A DNA stretch of 64,000 nucleotides, from contig CBFHND010000004.1 of assembly GCA_965657085.1 (NCBI GenBank), positions 62,001 through 126,000 on the forward strand, given 5' to 3'. Source of the DNA: CBFHND01 sp965657085. Lineage in GTDB: Bacteria > Pseudomonadota > Alphaproteobacteria > Rhodobacterales > Rhodobacteraceae. The number at the start of each line of letters is the position of its first letter. Position 1 is the stretch's first letter. The position numbers and the translations under genes are program-made. Of this stretch, positions 25,545 to 34,038 are shown one piece after another. Under the pieces are notes generated by a model. That model was not told the origin of the DNA. It worked only from the letters and a program-made list of their open reading frames with translations, and did not search any database.

Positions 25545-26372
25545 ATGATGCTTGTCCGTGTCTTGTGTTTTCTGTGCCTGTTCGCGCTGCCTGCTGCCGC
25601 GCAAGATCAACGCCAGCCCAGCCATTGCATCGCGCTGGCCCAATCCACGCCCGGCGCGCAGTATGTGCACAAGGCGAGCTACGCCAGCACTGTCCCTGCC
25701 GACACCGTGCGCCTTCACTATATCGCCCATGCCAGTTTCCTGATCCGGTCGGCGGGTGGGCTGAATATGGTGACGGATTTCACCGGCTTCGTGGGCAACG
25801 TGCCGATGATCCCGGATGTGGTCACGATGAACCATGCCCATGAAACCCATTGGACAGCCTTTCCCGACCCGGCCATTCCGCACGTTCTGGAAGGGTGGGG
25901 ACCCTTTGGCGAAGGCATTACCCATGAGCTGGATCTGGGCGAGGTACTGATCCGCAACGTGTCGACCGACATCCGCTCGCAATGGTCGGGGGTGGAGCCA
26001 AAAGGCAATTCGATCTTCGTCTTTGAAATGGCGGGCCTGTGCATCGGGCATCTGGGGCATCTGCACCACGAACCCTCGCCGGAACAATATGCGGCCTTGG
26101 GGCGGCTCGACGTGGTGATGGCGGCGGTGGATGGTGGCACCACGCTGGACCTGCCGTCGATGATCCGGGTGTTGCAGCGGCTGAAATCCTCGATCATTAT
26201 TCCGATGCACTGGTTTTCCAGCTTCACGTTGGACGAATTTCTGGTGCGGATGCGCGATGACTTTGCGGTGGTCGATGTGGGTGGCCCGGTGCTGGACGTG
26301 TCGCTGGAACGTCTGCCGTCCCGGCCCACGATCATGGTCCTGCGCCCCGCATGGCTGCGCGCGGTGGAATAG
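25545..26372 (+). CDS. Exported metallo-beta-lactamase-fold hydrolase with altered metal motif
   Basis: 275 residues from the ATG at 25545, with AGGAGG 5 bases upstream. A signal peptide (VLCFLCLFALPAAAQ) points to export. The fold starts with RLHYIAHASFLIRSAGGLNM and the metal loop is TMNHAHETHW, so the usual HxHxDH is HAHETH with Thr replacing the Asp. Later ligand regions include CIGHLGHLHHEP and IIPMHWFSS. It resembles UlaG/UPF0173-type lactonases in outline. A second cysteine-containing N-terminal region (HCIALAQ) follows the signal peptide. Activity and substrate are unknown. Confidence 0.85.
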   Translation: MMLVRVLCFLCLFALPAAAQDQRQPSHCIALAQSTPGAQYVHKASYASTVPADTVRLHYIAHASFLIRSAGGLNMVTDFTGFVGNVPMIPDVVTMNHAHETHWTAFPDPAIPHVLEGWGPFGEGITHELDLGEVLIRNVSTDIRSQWSGVEPKGNSIFVFEMAGLCIGHLGHLHHEPSPEQYAALGRLDVVMAAVDGGTTLDLPSMIRVLQRLKSSIIIPMHWFSSFTLDEFLVRMRDDFAVVDVGGPVLDVSLERLPSRPTIMVLRPAWLRAVE

Positions 26373-26411
26373 CGCCTTGCCATTGGCGCGCCGATTTGGC
26401 CTTTAGGATAC

Positions 26412-27827
26412 ATGACATTGAACCCGTTGACCCCAGAGACAGCCGCGCGCCTGCGCGCGGCTATGCCCGAAGACCGCTTTCGCGACGCCGAGGCGCGTTA
26501 CCTTGAAGAGCCGCGCGGGCGCTATGCGGGCCAGCAGGGATTGGTGGCCTATCCCCAGAGTGCCGAAGAGGTCAGCACGCTGGTGCGCCTTTGTGCCGAG
26601 CACCGTGTGGGTGTGGTGCCCTATGGTGGTGGCACCGGGCTGGTGGGGGGGCAGATCGCCGAAGATGGGCCTGCGCCTCTGATCCTGTCGCTTGAACGGA
26701 TGAACCAGGTGCGTGCGGTTTACCCGGATGAAAACGTCCTGATTGCAGAAGCCGGGGTGATCCTGGCCGATGTGCAGGCGGCCGCGGAGGCAGAGGGGCG
26801 GCTCTTTCCGCTGTCGTTGGCGGCTGAAGGCACCGCGCGCATCGGCGGAAATCTGGCCACCAACGCTGGCGGCACCGGGGTGCTGCGCTATGGCAATGCG
26901 CGCGATCTGTGTCTGGGGATCGAGGCGGTGATGCCCGATGGCAGCATCCACCACGGGCTGAAACGCCTGCGCAAGGACAACACCGGCTATGACCTGAGGC
27001 ACCTGATGATCGGGGCCGAGGGCACGCTGGGCATTATTACGGCGGCGGCGCTGAAGCTGTATCCGCGCCCGCAGGCCACGGGCACCGCGATGATCGTGGT
27101 CGAAAGCCCTGCAGCGGCGTTGAAACTGCTTGCGCTGGGCCGCGATGTTCTGGGCGAGGCGATCAGCGCCTTTGAGCTGATGCACCGGCAAGGGTTTGAA
27201 TTCCTCGCCGAAACACTGCCCGATGTGCGCCGCCCATGGGACGACGCGCCCGAATGGTGCGTGTTGGTCGAGGTGGGCGTGTCAGCGGGGCTTGAGGCGG
27301 GCACGGCGCTGGAACAGATGTTCGTAGCCGGGGCAGAGGCGGGATTGGTCAGTGACGGGATCATCGCGCAGACACAGGCACAATCGGCTGCGTTCTGGTC
27401 CGTGCGCGAACACATTCCCGAAGCCAACCGCCGCATCGGATCGATCAGCAGCCATGACATTTCCGTGCCGCTGGGTGCGCTGGCCGACTTCATAAAAACT
27501 GCAGATGCGCGGATCGCAGACCTGGGGGCTTTCCGCATCAACTGTTTCGGGCACGTGGGCGATGGCAACCTGCACTACAACGTCTTTCCGCTGCCGGGGC
27601 GCAGCCGGGCTGACCACATGGCCGAACGCGACCGGATCAAGCGCATCGTGCATGATCTGGTGCACGAAATGGGCGGATCGGTCAGCGCCGAACATGGGGT
27701 CGGGCGCTTGAAAGTGGAGGACTTGGAGCGTTATGGCGATCCTGCGAAAATGGCGGCGATGCGTGCGATCAAATCCGCGCTGGACCCTTTGGGCATCATG
27801 AACCCGGGTGCGGTGCTGCGGGCCTGA
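26412..27827 (+). CDS. FAD-linked oxidase (GlcD / D-2-hydroxyacid dehydrogenase family)
   Basis: 471 residues. It has an N-terminal FAD-binding PCMH domain with VPYGGGTGLVGGQI, the Ser/Gly-rich GNLATNAGGTGVLRYGNARD and LRHLMIGAEGTLGIIT. The C-terminal cap has CFGHVGDGNLHYNVFP (metal/substrate histidines) and the signature EHGVGRLKVEDL. Members oxidise D-lactate, glycolate or D-2-hydroxyglutarate. The absence of glcE/glcF neighbours favours a single-subunit D-2-hydroxyacid dehydrogenase (inference). It is preceded by TAGGATAC and convergent with the sodium-channel gene. Confidence 0.92.
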   Translation: MTLNPLTPETAARLRAAMPEDRFRDAEARYLEEPRGRYAGQQGLVAYPQSAEEVSTLVRLCAEHRVGVVPYGGGTGLVGGQIAEDGPAPLILSLERMNQVRAVYPDENVLIAEAGVILADVQAAAEAEGRLFPLSLAAEGTARIGGNLATNAGGTGVLRYGNARDLCLGIEAVMPDGSIHHGLKRLRKDNTGYDLRHLMIGAEGTLGIITAAALKLYPRPQATGTAMIVVESPAAALKLLALGRDVLGEAISAFELMHRQGFEFLAETLPDVRRPWDDAPEWCVLVEVGVSAGLEAGTALEQMFVAGAEAGLVSDGIIAQTQAQSAAFWSVREHIPEANRRIGSISSHDISVPLGALADFIKTADARIADLGAFRINCFGHVGDGNLHYNVFPLPGRSRADHMAERDRIKRIVHDLVHEMGGSVSAEHGVGRLKVEDLERYGDPAKMAAMRAIKSALDPLGIMNPGAVLRA

Positions 27828-27839
27828 TCTGAAGGTGGG

Positions 27840-28649
27840 CTACCGACTGTTACCCTGCTGCTTCAACATCCGTTCAATGTCATCAAGGCGGCTGAGGATT
27901 TCGGTGCGGTATTCGTCGGTGCGTTCGACATCTTCGACATGGTGGGCATCCTGCATCGAATTCACGATCAGGCCGACCACAAGGTTGACCACGGCGAAGG
28001 TGGTAACAAGAATGAAGGGCACAAAGAACGCCCAGGCCATGGGATAGACATCCATGACCGGGCGCACGATGCCCATCGACCAGCTTTCCAATGTCATGAT
28101 CTGGAACAGCGAATAGCCTGAGCGCCCGAGCGTGCCGAACCAGTCGGGAAAGGCCGCCCCGAAGAGTTTCGTTGCCATCACAGCCGCAATGTAGAAGATC
28201 AGCCCCGTCAGCAGAAACACCGACCCCATGCCAGGCAGGGCATTGAGCAGCGCCTCGACCACGCGGCGCAGCTTGGGCGCGACCGAGATCACCCGCAGCA
28301 GGCGCAGGATGCGCAGGGCGCGCAGCACGGCCAGCCCTTGCGCCGCAGGCAACAGTGAAATCCCCACGATCGCAAAGTCGAAGACGTTCCAACCGTCCCG
28401 GAAGAACCGGGTGCGAAACACGATGAGCTTGAGGGCCAGTTCCATCACGAAGAACGCAAGGCAGGCCCGGTCCAGAAACAGGATCAAAGGCCCGGCAGCG
28501 GCCATTGCGCTATTGGACGTTTCAATTCCGAGGATCACGGCATTGAACAGGATCACGGCAAGAACGGTATTCTGGAATCCGGATGATGTTACGAGGGTGG
28601 TGAGGCGGGAAGGGGCGGCGGGTGCGATGCTTTGGGTCATAGGGTGCAT
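27840..28649 (-). CDS. Voltage-gated sodium channel (NavBac type)
   Basis: 269 residues from the ATG at 28649 (28640 also possible; neither has a clear ribosome site, while a longer upstream extension lacks homology). It is one six-helix domain. S1 starts at about 27 (TVLAVILFNAVILGIETS). S4 carries arginines every third residue (LRALRILRLLRVISVAP). The pore loop has the bacterial sodium filter TLESWS inside FQIMTLESWSMGIVRPV, and S6 is about 215-240. The C-terminal heptad-like tail (YRTEILSRLDDIERMLKQQ) fits the tetramer-forming coiled coil of this family. It should conduct Na+ on depolarisation, supporting motility, pH or osmotic responses in a marine cell (inference). Confidence 0.93.
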   Translation of the reverse strand: MHPMTQSIAPAAPSRLTTLVTSSGFQNTVLAVILFNAVILGIETSNSAMAAAGPLILFLDRACLAFFVMELALKLIVFRTRFFRDGWNVFDFAIVGISLLPAAQGLAVLRALRILRLLRVISVAPKLRRVVEALLNALPGMGSVFLLTGLIFYIAAVMATKLFGAAFPDWFGTLGRSGYSLFQIMTLESWSMGIVRPVMDVYPMAWAFFVPFILVTTFAVVNLVVGLIVNSMQDAHHVEDVERTDEYRTEILSRLDDIERMLKQQGNSR

Positions 28650-28802
28650 ATGTGATGAAATGCACCGAGGGCCAAGCCGCTGATTGGATGAAATACCGCG
28701 ATTTACGTTGATGCGCCGACATTCGCCGCCCTGACTGACATGGATCAACGCCCGGTGCCGGGTTTTGCGTCACTTTTGGGGCATTCATTGGAGGTAAACG
28801 CC

Positions 28803-29873
28803 ATGATGACACGTAGAACAGCCATCGCGGGAGGCACCGTGGCAGCACTTGGAGCCGCGGCCTGGGCGTGGCCGAGACAGGGCGATTACGCCCGCGCCGT
28901 GGCAGAGCAGCGCGCAGTGATCGGAGCGCAGCCTGAATTGGTGGACTTCGTGCGCTATGCCACGCTGGCGGCCAACGGGCACAACACCCAGCCCTGGCGT
29001 TTTGCACTGCGCGAAGATGGCGTGCGCATCCTGCCTGACCCGGCACGGCGGACGGAAGTCGTCGATCCAGATGATCACCACCTGTTCATCAGCCTTGGCT
29101 GTGCCGCGGAAAACCTGATGCTGGCGGCGGCGGCCCACGGCCGGCCCGGTGGCATGAGCCTTGAGCCGGCGGGCATTGACGTGGCCTTGGGGCATGGGGC
29201 TGCCGAGGTATCGCCCCTTTACGATGCAATCCCTGCACGGCAATCCACGCGCGGTGCATATGACGGTGCGCCTGTCTCTGCTGCCGATCTGTCCCTTCTG
29301 GCCGAGGCAGCGGCAATGGAGGGCGTCGAGTTGGAATTGATCACCGATGCTTCCCGCAAGAACAGCGCGCTTGAGGCTGTGGTGGCGGCCAATCTCGAAC
29401 AGATGCGCGACCCTGCCTTCGTGGACGAGTTGAAAGACTGGATCAGGTTCAGCCCGCAGCGCGCGGTGGATACCGGTGACGGACTTTATGCGCCCTGTTC
29501 GGGCAACCCGTCGATGCCCGAGTGGTTGGGCAACATCGCCTTCAATTTGGCGTTTCGCGAGGCATCAGAGACAGACAAGTATACAAAGCACATCCAGTCC
29601 TCTGCCGGTATCGCCGTCTTCGTGGGCGCGGGCGAGGGGCCGGAGCATTGGATGCAGGTGGGCCGCAGTTTCGAGCGGTTCAATTTGCAGGCCACAGCAC
29701 TGGGCATCCGCTGTGCGCATATCAACCAGCCGATCGAGGTGGAAGCGATGCGCGCGCCCTTTGCCGCGGCGATGGGATTGGGCGATGTGCGCCCTGATCT
29801 GGTGGTGCGCTTCGGGCGCGGGCCTGCCACCCCCATGTCGCTGCGCCGCCCGGTGGGTGATGTTCTGGTCTGA
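28803..29873 (+). CDS. Tat-exported Acg-like FMN oxidoreductase (nitroreductase fold)
   Basis: 356 residues from the ATG at 28803, with GGAGG 8 bases upstream. The N-terminus MMTRRTAIAGGTVAALGAAA is a twin-arginine type signal. A nitroreductase/Acg-family core follows, with the FMN-contact motif ANGHNTQPWRF and later YDAIPARQSTRGAYDG and RCAHINQPIEVEAMR. Acg-type proteins bind FMN; in mycobacteria Acg may sequester flavin rather than reduce substrates. Export in folded form with cofactor fits the Tat signal. The physiological role is unknown. It is divergent from the sodium channel and convergent with apt, with only 3 bases between stops. Confidence 0.82.
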   Translation: MMTRRTAIAGGTVAALGAAAWAWPRQGDYARAVAEQRAVIGAQPELVDFVRYATLAANGHNTQPWRFALREDGVRILPDPARRTEVVDPDDHHLFISLGCAAENLMLAAAAHGRPGGMSLEPAGIDVALGHGAAEVSPLYDAIPARQSTRGAYDGAPVSAADLSLLAEAAAMEGVELELITDASRKNSALEAVVAANLEQMRDPAFVDELKDWIRFSPQRAVDTGDGLYAPCSGNPSMPEWLGNIAFNLAFREASETDKYTKHIQSSAGIAVFVGAGEGPEHWMQVGRSFERFNLQATALGIRCAHINQPIEVEAMRAPFAAAMGLGDVRPDLVVRFGRGPATPMSLRRPVGDVLV

Positions 29874-29876
29874 GGC

Positions 29877-30407
29877 CTATGCACCGTCAAAAGCACAGAG
29901 CGCGTGGACATCCATGCCCATGTTTTCCAGCCGCTTGCGCCCGCCCAGATCCGGCAAGTCGATCACAAAGCTGCACGAGATGATCTTGCCGCCCAGCCGT
30001 TCCACCAGCTTGATCCCCGCCTCCGCGGTGCCGCCGGTGGCCAGCAGGTCATCGACCAGCAGGATGGTTTCGCCGGGCTGGATCGCATCGTCGTGTACCT
30101 CGACAACCGCCTCGCCGTATTCCAGCGTGTAGGCTTCGGAAATCGTGGCACCGGGCAGCTTGCCCTTCTTGCGGATCGGCACGAACCCCACGCTCAACTG
30201 GTGCGCGATGGCCCCACCAAGGATGAAGCCGCGCGCCTCAAGGCCCACCACCTTGTCGATGCGCTGGCCTGCATAGGGGTGCAGCATCTGGTCGATGGCC
30301 ATGCGAAACCCGCGCGGATCGGCAAACAGCGTGGTGACATCGCGGAACATGATGCCCTCGTGCGGGAAATCGACGATGGTGCGGATATAGTCCTGAACGG
30401 TTTTCAT
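29877..30407 (-). CDS. apt: Adenine phosphoribosyltransferase
   Basis: 176 residues. The N-terminal YIRTIVDFPHEGIMFRDVTT and the PRPP-binding loop ILLVDDLLATGGTAEAG (about 118-134) are diagnostic. It salvages adenine to AMP. mtnP lies two genes upstream on the same strand; adenine released by that enzyme is the substrate here, so the pair forms a methylthioadenosine salvage link with a LysE-type exporter gene between them. Confidence 0.97.
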   Translation of the reverse strand: MKTVQDYIRTIVDFPHEGIMFRDVTTLFADPRGFRMAIDQMLHPYAGQRIDKVVGLEARGFILGGAIAHQLSVGFVPIRKKGKLPGATISEAYTLEYGEAVVEVHDDAIQPGETILLVDDLLATGGTAEAGIKLVERLGGKIISCSFVIDLPDLGGRKRLENMGMDVHALCAFDGA

Positions 30408-30431
30408 GGATCGGCTTTCATGCTGGGGCTA

Positions 30432-31058
30432 TCAGGGTGTCGCCCGACGCAGGGTCGCGGTCAAGACCCCCATGGCCACAAGCGTGGCACCGCCCGCGCG
30501 GGTGATCCACGTCAGAACCGAAGGCCGGGCGATCATGCGGCGCATGCGGCTGGCCAGCAGCGCATAGGCCAGCGCGTTGAGGGCGGCCAGTGCCACGAAG
30601 GTGGCGATCAGGATGACGAACTGCGGCAGCAGCGCCTGTTCGGGGCGGATGAACTGGGGCACGAAGGCAATGAAGAAGGCGATGGATTTGGGATTCAGCG
30701 CCGTGACCAGCGTGGCATGGCCGAAGACACCGCGCGCGGTGATGTCCGCCTCGGGCAAGGCCAATCCCTTGCTGGGGGCTGCGCGCATCAGCTTGATGCC
30801 GAGATAGACCAGATAGGCCGCCCCGACCCATTTCAGCACAGTGAACAAGGTGGCCGAGGCGAGCACCAGAGCGCCCAGGCCCAAAAGCGAAGCGGTCATG
30901 GCGATGAGGTCCCCCAGCGCTACGCCTGCGGCAGAGGCCACAGCGACAGACCGCCCCTTGGACAGCGCATAGCTGAGAACCAGCAGAACCGTTGGCCCGG
31001 GGATCAGCAGAAGGGCGGTGGAAGCGGCAACAAAGGCCAGCCAGAGATCGAGAGGCAT
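30432..31058 (-). CDS. LysE/RhtB family exporter
   Basis: 208 residues with six hydrophobic segments. The N-terminal LLLIPGPTVLLVLSYALSKG and the GVALGD loop that follows are the family signature. Members export amino acids such as lysine, threonine or homoserine lactones; specificity cannot be read from sequence. It lies between mtnP and apt on the same strand with gaps of about 24 bases, so co-transcription with purine/methionine salvage genes is likely. Confidence 0.92.
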   Translation of the reverse strand: MPLDLWLAFVAASTALLLIPGPTVLLVLSYALSKGRSVAVASAAGVALGDLIAMTASLLGLGALVLASATLFTVLKWVGAAYLVYLGIKLMRAAPSKGLALPEADITARGVFGHATLVTALNPKSIAFFIAFVPQFIRPEQALLPQFVILIATFVALAALNALAYALLASRMRRMIARPSVLTWITRAGGATLVAMGVLTATLRRATP

Positions 31059-31082
31059 GGTGTCAGGTCCTTGTGATGAGGG

Positions 31083-31955
31083 TCAGAGCATCCGCCCCGC
31101 CACCGCGTCCAGCTTGGACACCAAGTCGGGATCGCGGGCTTCGGGGGCGGTAAGGATCGCATATTCCAGTGCGCGGTCGCAGCCGTGCGGGCAGGGCACG
31201 CGGTTGGTGCCCAGAAGAGCGGGTAGTCGGCGGACCATGTCGCGGCCCTTGTCGGCGTTGCCCATCAGCGTGGCGATGATCTGGGTCACATCCACCTCGC
31301 CATGGTCGGGGTGCCAGCTGTCGTAGTCGGTAATCATGGCGACGGAGGCATAGCAAAGCTCGGCCTCGCGGGCGAGTTTTGCCTCGGGCATGTTGGTCAT
31401 GCCGATCACGTCCGCACCCCAGCTTGTCCGGTACATATTGCTTTCGGCCAAGGTGGAGAACTGCGGCCCTTCCATCGCAAGATAGGTGCCGCCCCGGTGC
31501 ACGGTGACGCCAGCCGCACGCGCGGCGGTTTCGCAGGCATCCGACAGGCGCGGGCAGGTGGGATGGGCCACCGACACATGCGCCACGCAACCGGTGCCGA
31601 AAAAGGATTTCTCGCGCGCAAAGGTGCGGTCGATGAACTGGTCCACCACCACGAAATGGCCCGGCGCCATTTCTTCCCGAAAGCTGCCGCAGGCGGATAC
31701 GGATATCACATCCGTCACCCCCAGCCGTTTCAGAGCGTCAATGTTGGCGCGGTAGGGCACGGTGGTGGGGCTGTGCACATGCCCACGCCCGTGCCGGGGC
31801 AGAAAGGCCATGTTCACGCCATCCAGCGTCCCGGTCAGGATCTGGTCCGAGGGCGCGCCCCAGGGCGTGTCCACGCTGACCCATTCAGCGCCCTGCAACC
31901 CGTCGATGTCATAGATGCCAGAGCCGCCGATCACGGCGATTTTTGTCTGGGTCAT
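31083..31955 (-). CDS. mtnP: S-methyl-5'-thioadenosine phosphorylase
   Basis: 290 residues of the trimeric purine phosphorylase family. Visible signatures are IGGSGIYDIDGL (phosphate loop), LPRHGRGH, the VSACGSFREEM segment, GTYLAMEGPQFST and IGMTNMPEAKLAREA. It splits methylthioadenosine into adenine and methylthioribose-1-phosphate, and apt downstream on the same strand can recover the adenine. The upstream flank (31956-32260) has no gene. Confidence 0.95.
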   Translation of the reverse strand: MTQTKIAVIGGSGIYDIDGLQGAEWVSVDTPWGAPSDQILTGTLDGVNMAFLPRHGRGHVHSPTTVPYRANIDALKRLGVTDVISVSACGSFREEMAPGHFVVVDQFIDRTFAREKSFFGTGCVAHVSVAHPTCPRLSDACETAARAAGVTVHRGGTYLAMEGPQFSTLAESNMYRTSWGADVIGMTNMPEAKLAREAELCYASVAMITDYDSWHPDHGEVDVTQIIATLMGNADKGRDMVRRLPALLGTNRVPCPHGCDRALEYAILTAPEARDPDLVSKLDAVAGRML

Positions 31956-32260
31956 GGGGGGAGCCTTTCATATTGGATCACCGCATACAGTAACGGGCTT
32001 GCACGGAATGGAAAGATGCGCCGCAGCGCACCGCGTGACATACGGGTGGAAGTCGGCCAAGCGGACGGGGTTGCCGTTCATTGCATTCGAACCAAGGTCC
32101 GCTTCAGGAATTGGGGGTTGGCCAACTACGGTCGAATGTGATCGGCAGTGGTACGAAACCGCTGCGCGATGCTGGGTATTGGGAGCTTGCTATCGCTATG
32201 TCGCGGGCACCTTTCCAACACGGCACTTCTCAACGAGGAACAAGCGACGCCGTAGGTCTG
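31956..32260. other. Non-coding stretch between mtnP and the epimerase-like gene
   Basis: 305 bases with no supported gene on either strand. Short frames here lack ribosome sites and protein-like composition. It must hold the mtnP promoter at its left end and the 3' end of the epimerase-like gene at its right. No hairpin, tRNA or repeat was recognised. Confidence 0.5.
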
Positions 32261-33172
32261 TCACCATGATCGGGACTGGAAGTGCTGGACCATCGCGCCG
32301 ACACCTTCGCGGTAAGGGGTGTGCTCGAAATCGGGAAACCGCTGCCGGAACTTGGCGTCCGACATGATGTAGTCGGTTTTGTACTGGTAGTTCATTTCAT
32401 GGACCTCCCGGATGAGCGGCTTGAAAGTGGAGAGGCCGCGCAGGACCAGATCCGGGATATGCGTCACCTTGAGCGATGTTCCGAGCTGCTCGTTGAACAG
32501 CGCGGCCATGTCTGAGACGCGGACGGCGGGGCCGACAGGGAGATGAAATTCTTCGCCAAAGGCGGCGTTGACCATTGCGAGCTCCACGAGACCGCGGCCC
32601 ATATCCTCTGTGTAGGCATAGGTATGCAGGGGACCCTCGGGCATCGCGACTTGTGGCCGCTTTCCACGCAGCATCTTCTCCAGAAAGCTGATGTAGAATG
32701 GCGAATTGACCGCGCCCGGCCCGTAGAAATCCGCCGCCCGGCCCACTGTAGCCTGGATCCGACCCGCATGATGCGCCTCCATGACGATCTCGACGGCGGT
32801 CTTGCGCGCTTTGCCCTTGCGCGACGGTGGATGGCGCGGCGTGGTCTCGTCAAAAGGGACGGGCAGGGGTGCGGGGCCGTAGAGATAGATGTTGTCGAAA
32901 TAGACGATCTTGGTTCCGGTTCTCTCGCATGCGGCAACAAGCGACCGGGAGATCGCCGGAAAACCAGCTGTCCAGAGGTCTGAATCGTATGGTAGGCCGA
33001 CGCAGTGATAGACCACATCCGCGTCGCTCAAGACCCCCGCCAACGCGTCGGCGTCCAACGCATCGCCCTCGGCCCGCGTTAGCGCTTTGCCCTCAAGACC
33101 TTTCGCATCGATGGCTTGCAGTGTTGCGCGACCAATGGCTCCTTTCGCTCCGAGTACCGCGTGATATCCCAT
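32261..33172 (-). CDS. NAD-dependent epimerase/dehydratase-like protein (extended SDR, atypical)
   Basis: 303 residues. The N-terminal nucleotide-binding loop is VLGAKGAIGRATLQA (GxxGxxG). DADVVYHCVGLPY and YFDNIYLYGP resemble extended short-chain dehydrogenases. The catalytic YxxxK expected about 25-30 residues later is not seen; the aligned segment reads PPSRKGKARKTAVE, with Ser at the Tyr position. It could therefore be a non-catalytic NAD(P)-binding protein of the NmrA/TMR kind or a reductase with another mechanism. It sits alone between two gene-poor stretches, unlike the dense surroundings, suggesting separate acquisition. Confidence 0.78.
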   Translation of the reverse strand: MGYHAVLGAKGAIGRATLQAIDAKGLEGKALTRAEGDALDADALAGVLSDADVVYHCVGLPYDSDLWTAGFPAISRSLVAACERTGTKIVYFDNIYLYGPAPLPVPFDETTPRHPPSRKGKARKTAVEIVMEAHHAGRIQATVGRAADFYGPGAVNSPFYISFLEKMLRGKRPQVAMPEGPLHTYAYTEDMGRGLVELAMVNAAFGEEFHLPVGPAVRVSDMAALFNEQLGTSLKVTHIPDLVLRGLSTFKPLIREVHEMNYQYKTDYIMSDAKFRQRFPDFEHTPYREGVGAMVQHFQSRSW

Positions 33173-34038
33173 CTAAGTGTCCCTACCTTCGCATCGCCCT
33201 CGTCGACAACGGGAACAGGGCGACGAAGAGTCAACCGCTCATCGCAAGTGGTCAGAGGAATATGGTCGGAATGCAACATCGGGGTCAGGTCGTGTCGAAA
33301 TCCGCGGTTGAAAATCAACAAATGATTGATTGCCCCAGCGAAACCAGCGCCAAAAACCGTTATTTTTGTCACTTCGAAGAATTAAGCCAGACTCGTTGAA
33401 AAACTTTGTGTCACAAACCCCTAGCAAATTGGCCTTGGGTATTGTCACGTTTTTGGCTGCACAACCAAAAGCGGTTATTTGTACACCGTGCAGCATCCGT
33501 TAATGCGGGCTCACAGCGGACCTCAATACAAAGCCTGACACAGGGCGAACCCTGACCGGGGGCTGGCGACGCAACCTTGGAACGGCGCGCTTTATGGCCG
33601 ACAAGCACATCCCAGCATCCGAGCGGGCAGCACGCCATTCCCAAATCGCCAGACCACGGGCCGGCCCCCTCTCGGCAGCTTTTCGATGAAAAGCGCCTGA
33701 CGGGTCAGAGCAGGCGATCGCCCGGCGCCTTCGGCTTGTTCCGGGCGGGATGGTGCGGGTGGCCAATGACCGACAAGGGCTCAAACCTGTCATCCGTTTC
33801 ACATAGAACCAGCATCGGCATTGCCCACCTGTCCGGTCATAACCCAACTCCCCTGCAAGGACATCCTTAACGCAAGCGTATGTGCACCGAAGAATACCGT
33901 GCAATTTTTGCAGGGGCTGCTATGTGCTGCGTGCATAGCAGGTAGTCACCCCATGCGGTGGCCCTTTGGGCATGGGGCGCATAGACGGGGCCTTTGATAC
34001 CGGAACCCGGCGTACCCCGGCAGACAGACAGGACATTC
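33173..34038. other. 866-base region without a convincing gene
   Basis: Short open frames occur on both strands (for example 33500-33904 minus and 33577-33870 plus), but they overlap each other, lack ribosome sites, and have compositions rich in Arg, Ser, Pro and Cys expected of non-coding GC-rich DNA. The left third (33300-33500) is clearly A+T-rich, the right part is not. It may hold promoters for the epimerase-like gene (left) and the SulP transporter (right), plus decayed or repeat DNA. No terminal repeats or transposase fragments were seen. Confidence 0.5.

Noticed and set aside
33411..33904. Overlapping frames on the minus strand as possible small genes
   Set aside because: No ribosome sites, mutual overlap, and Arg/Cys/Ser/Pro-rich composition. 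Kept only as a possible repeat for a similarity search.
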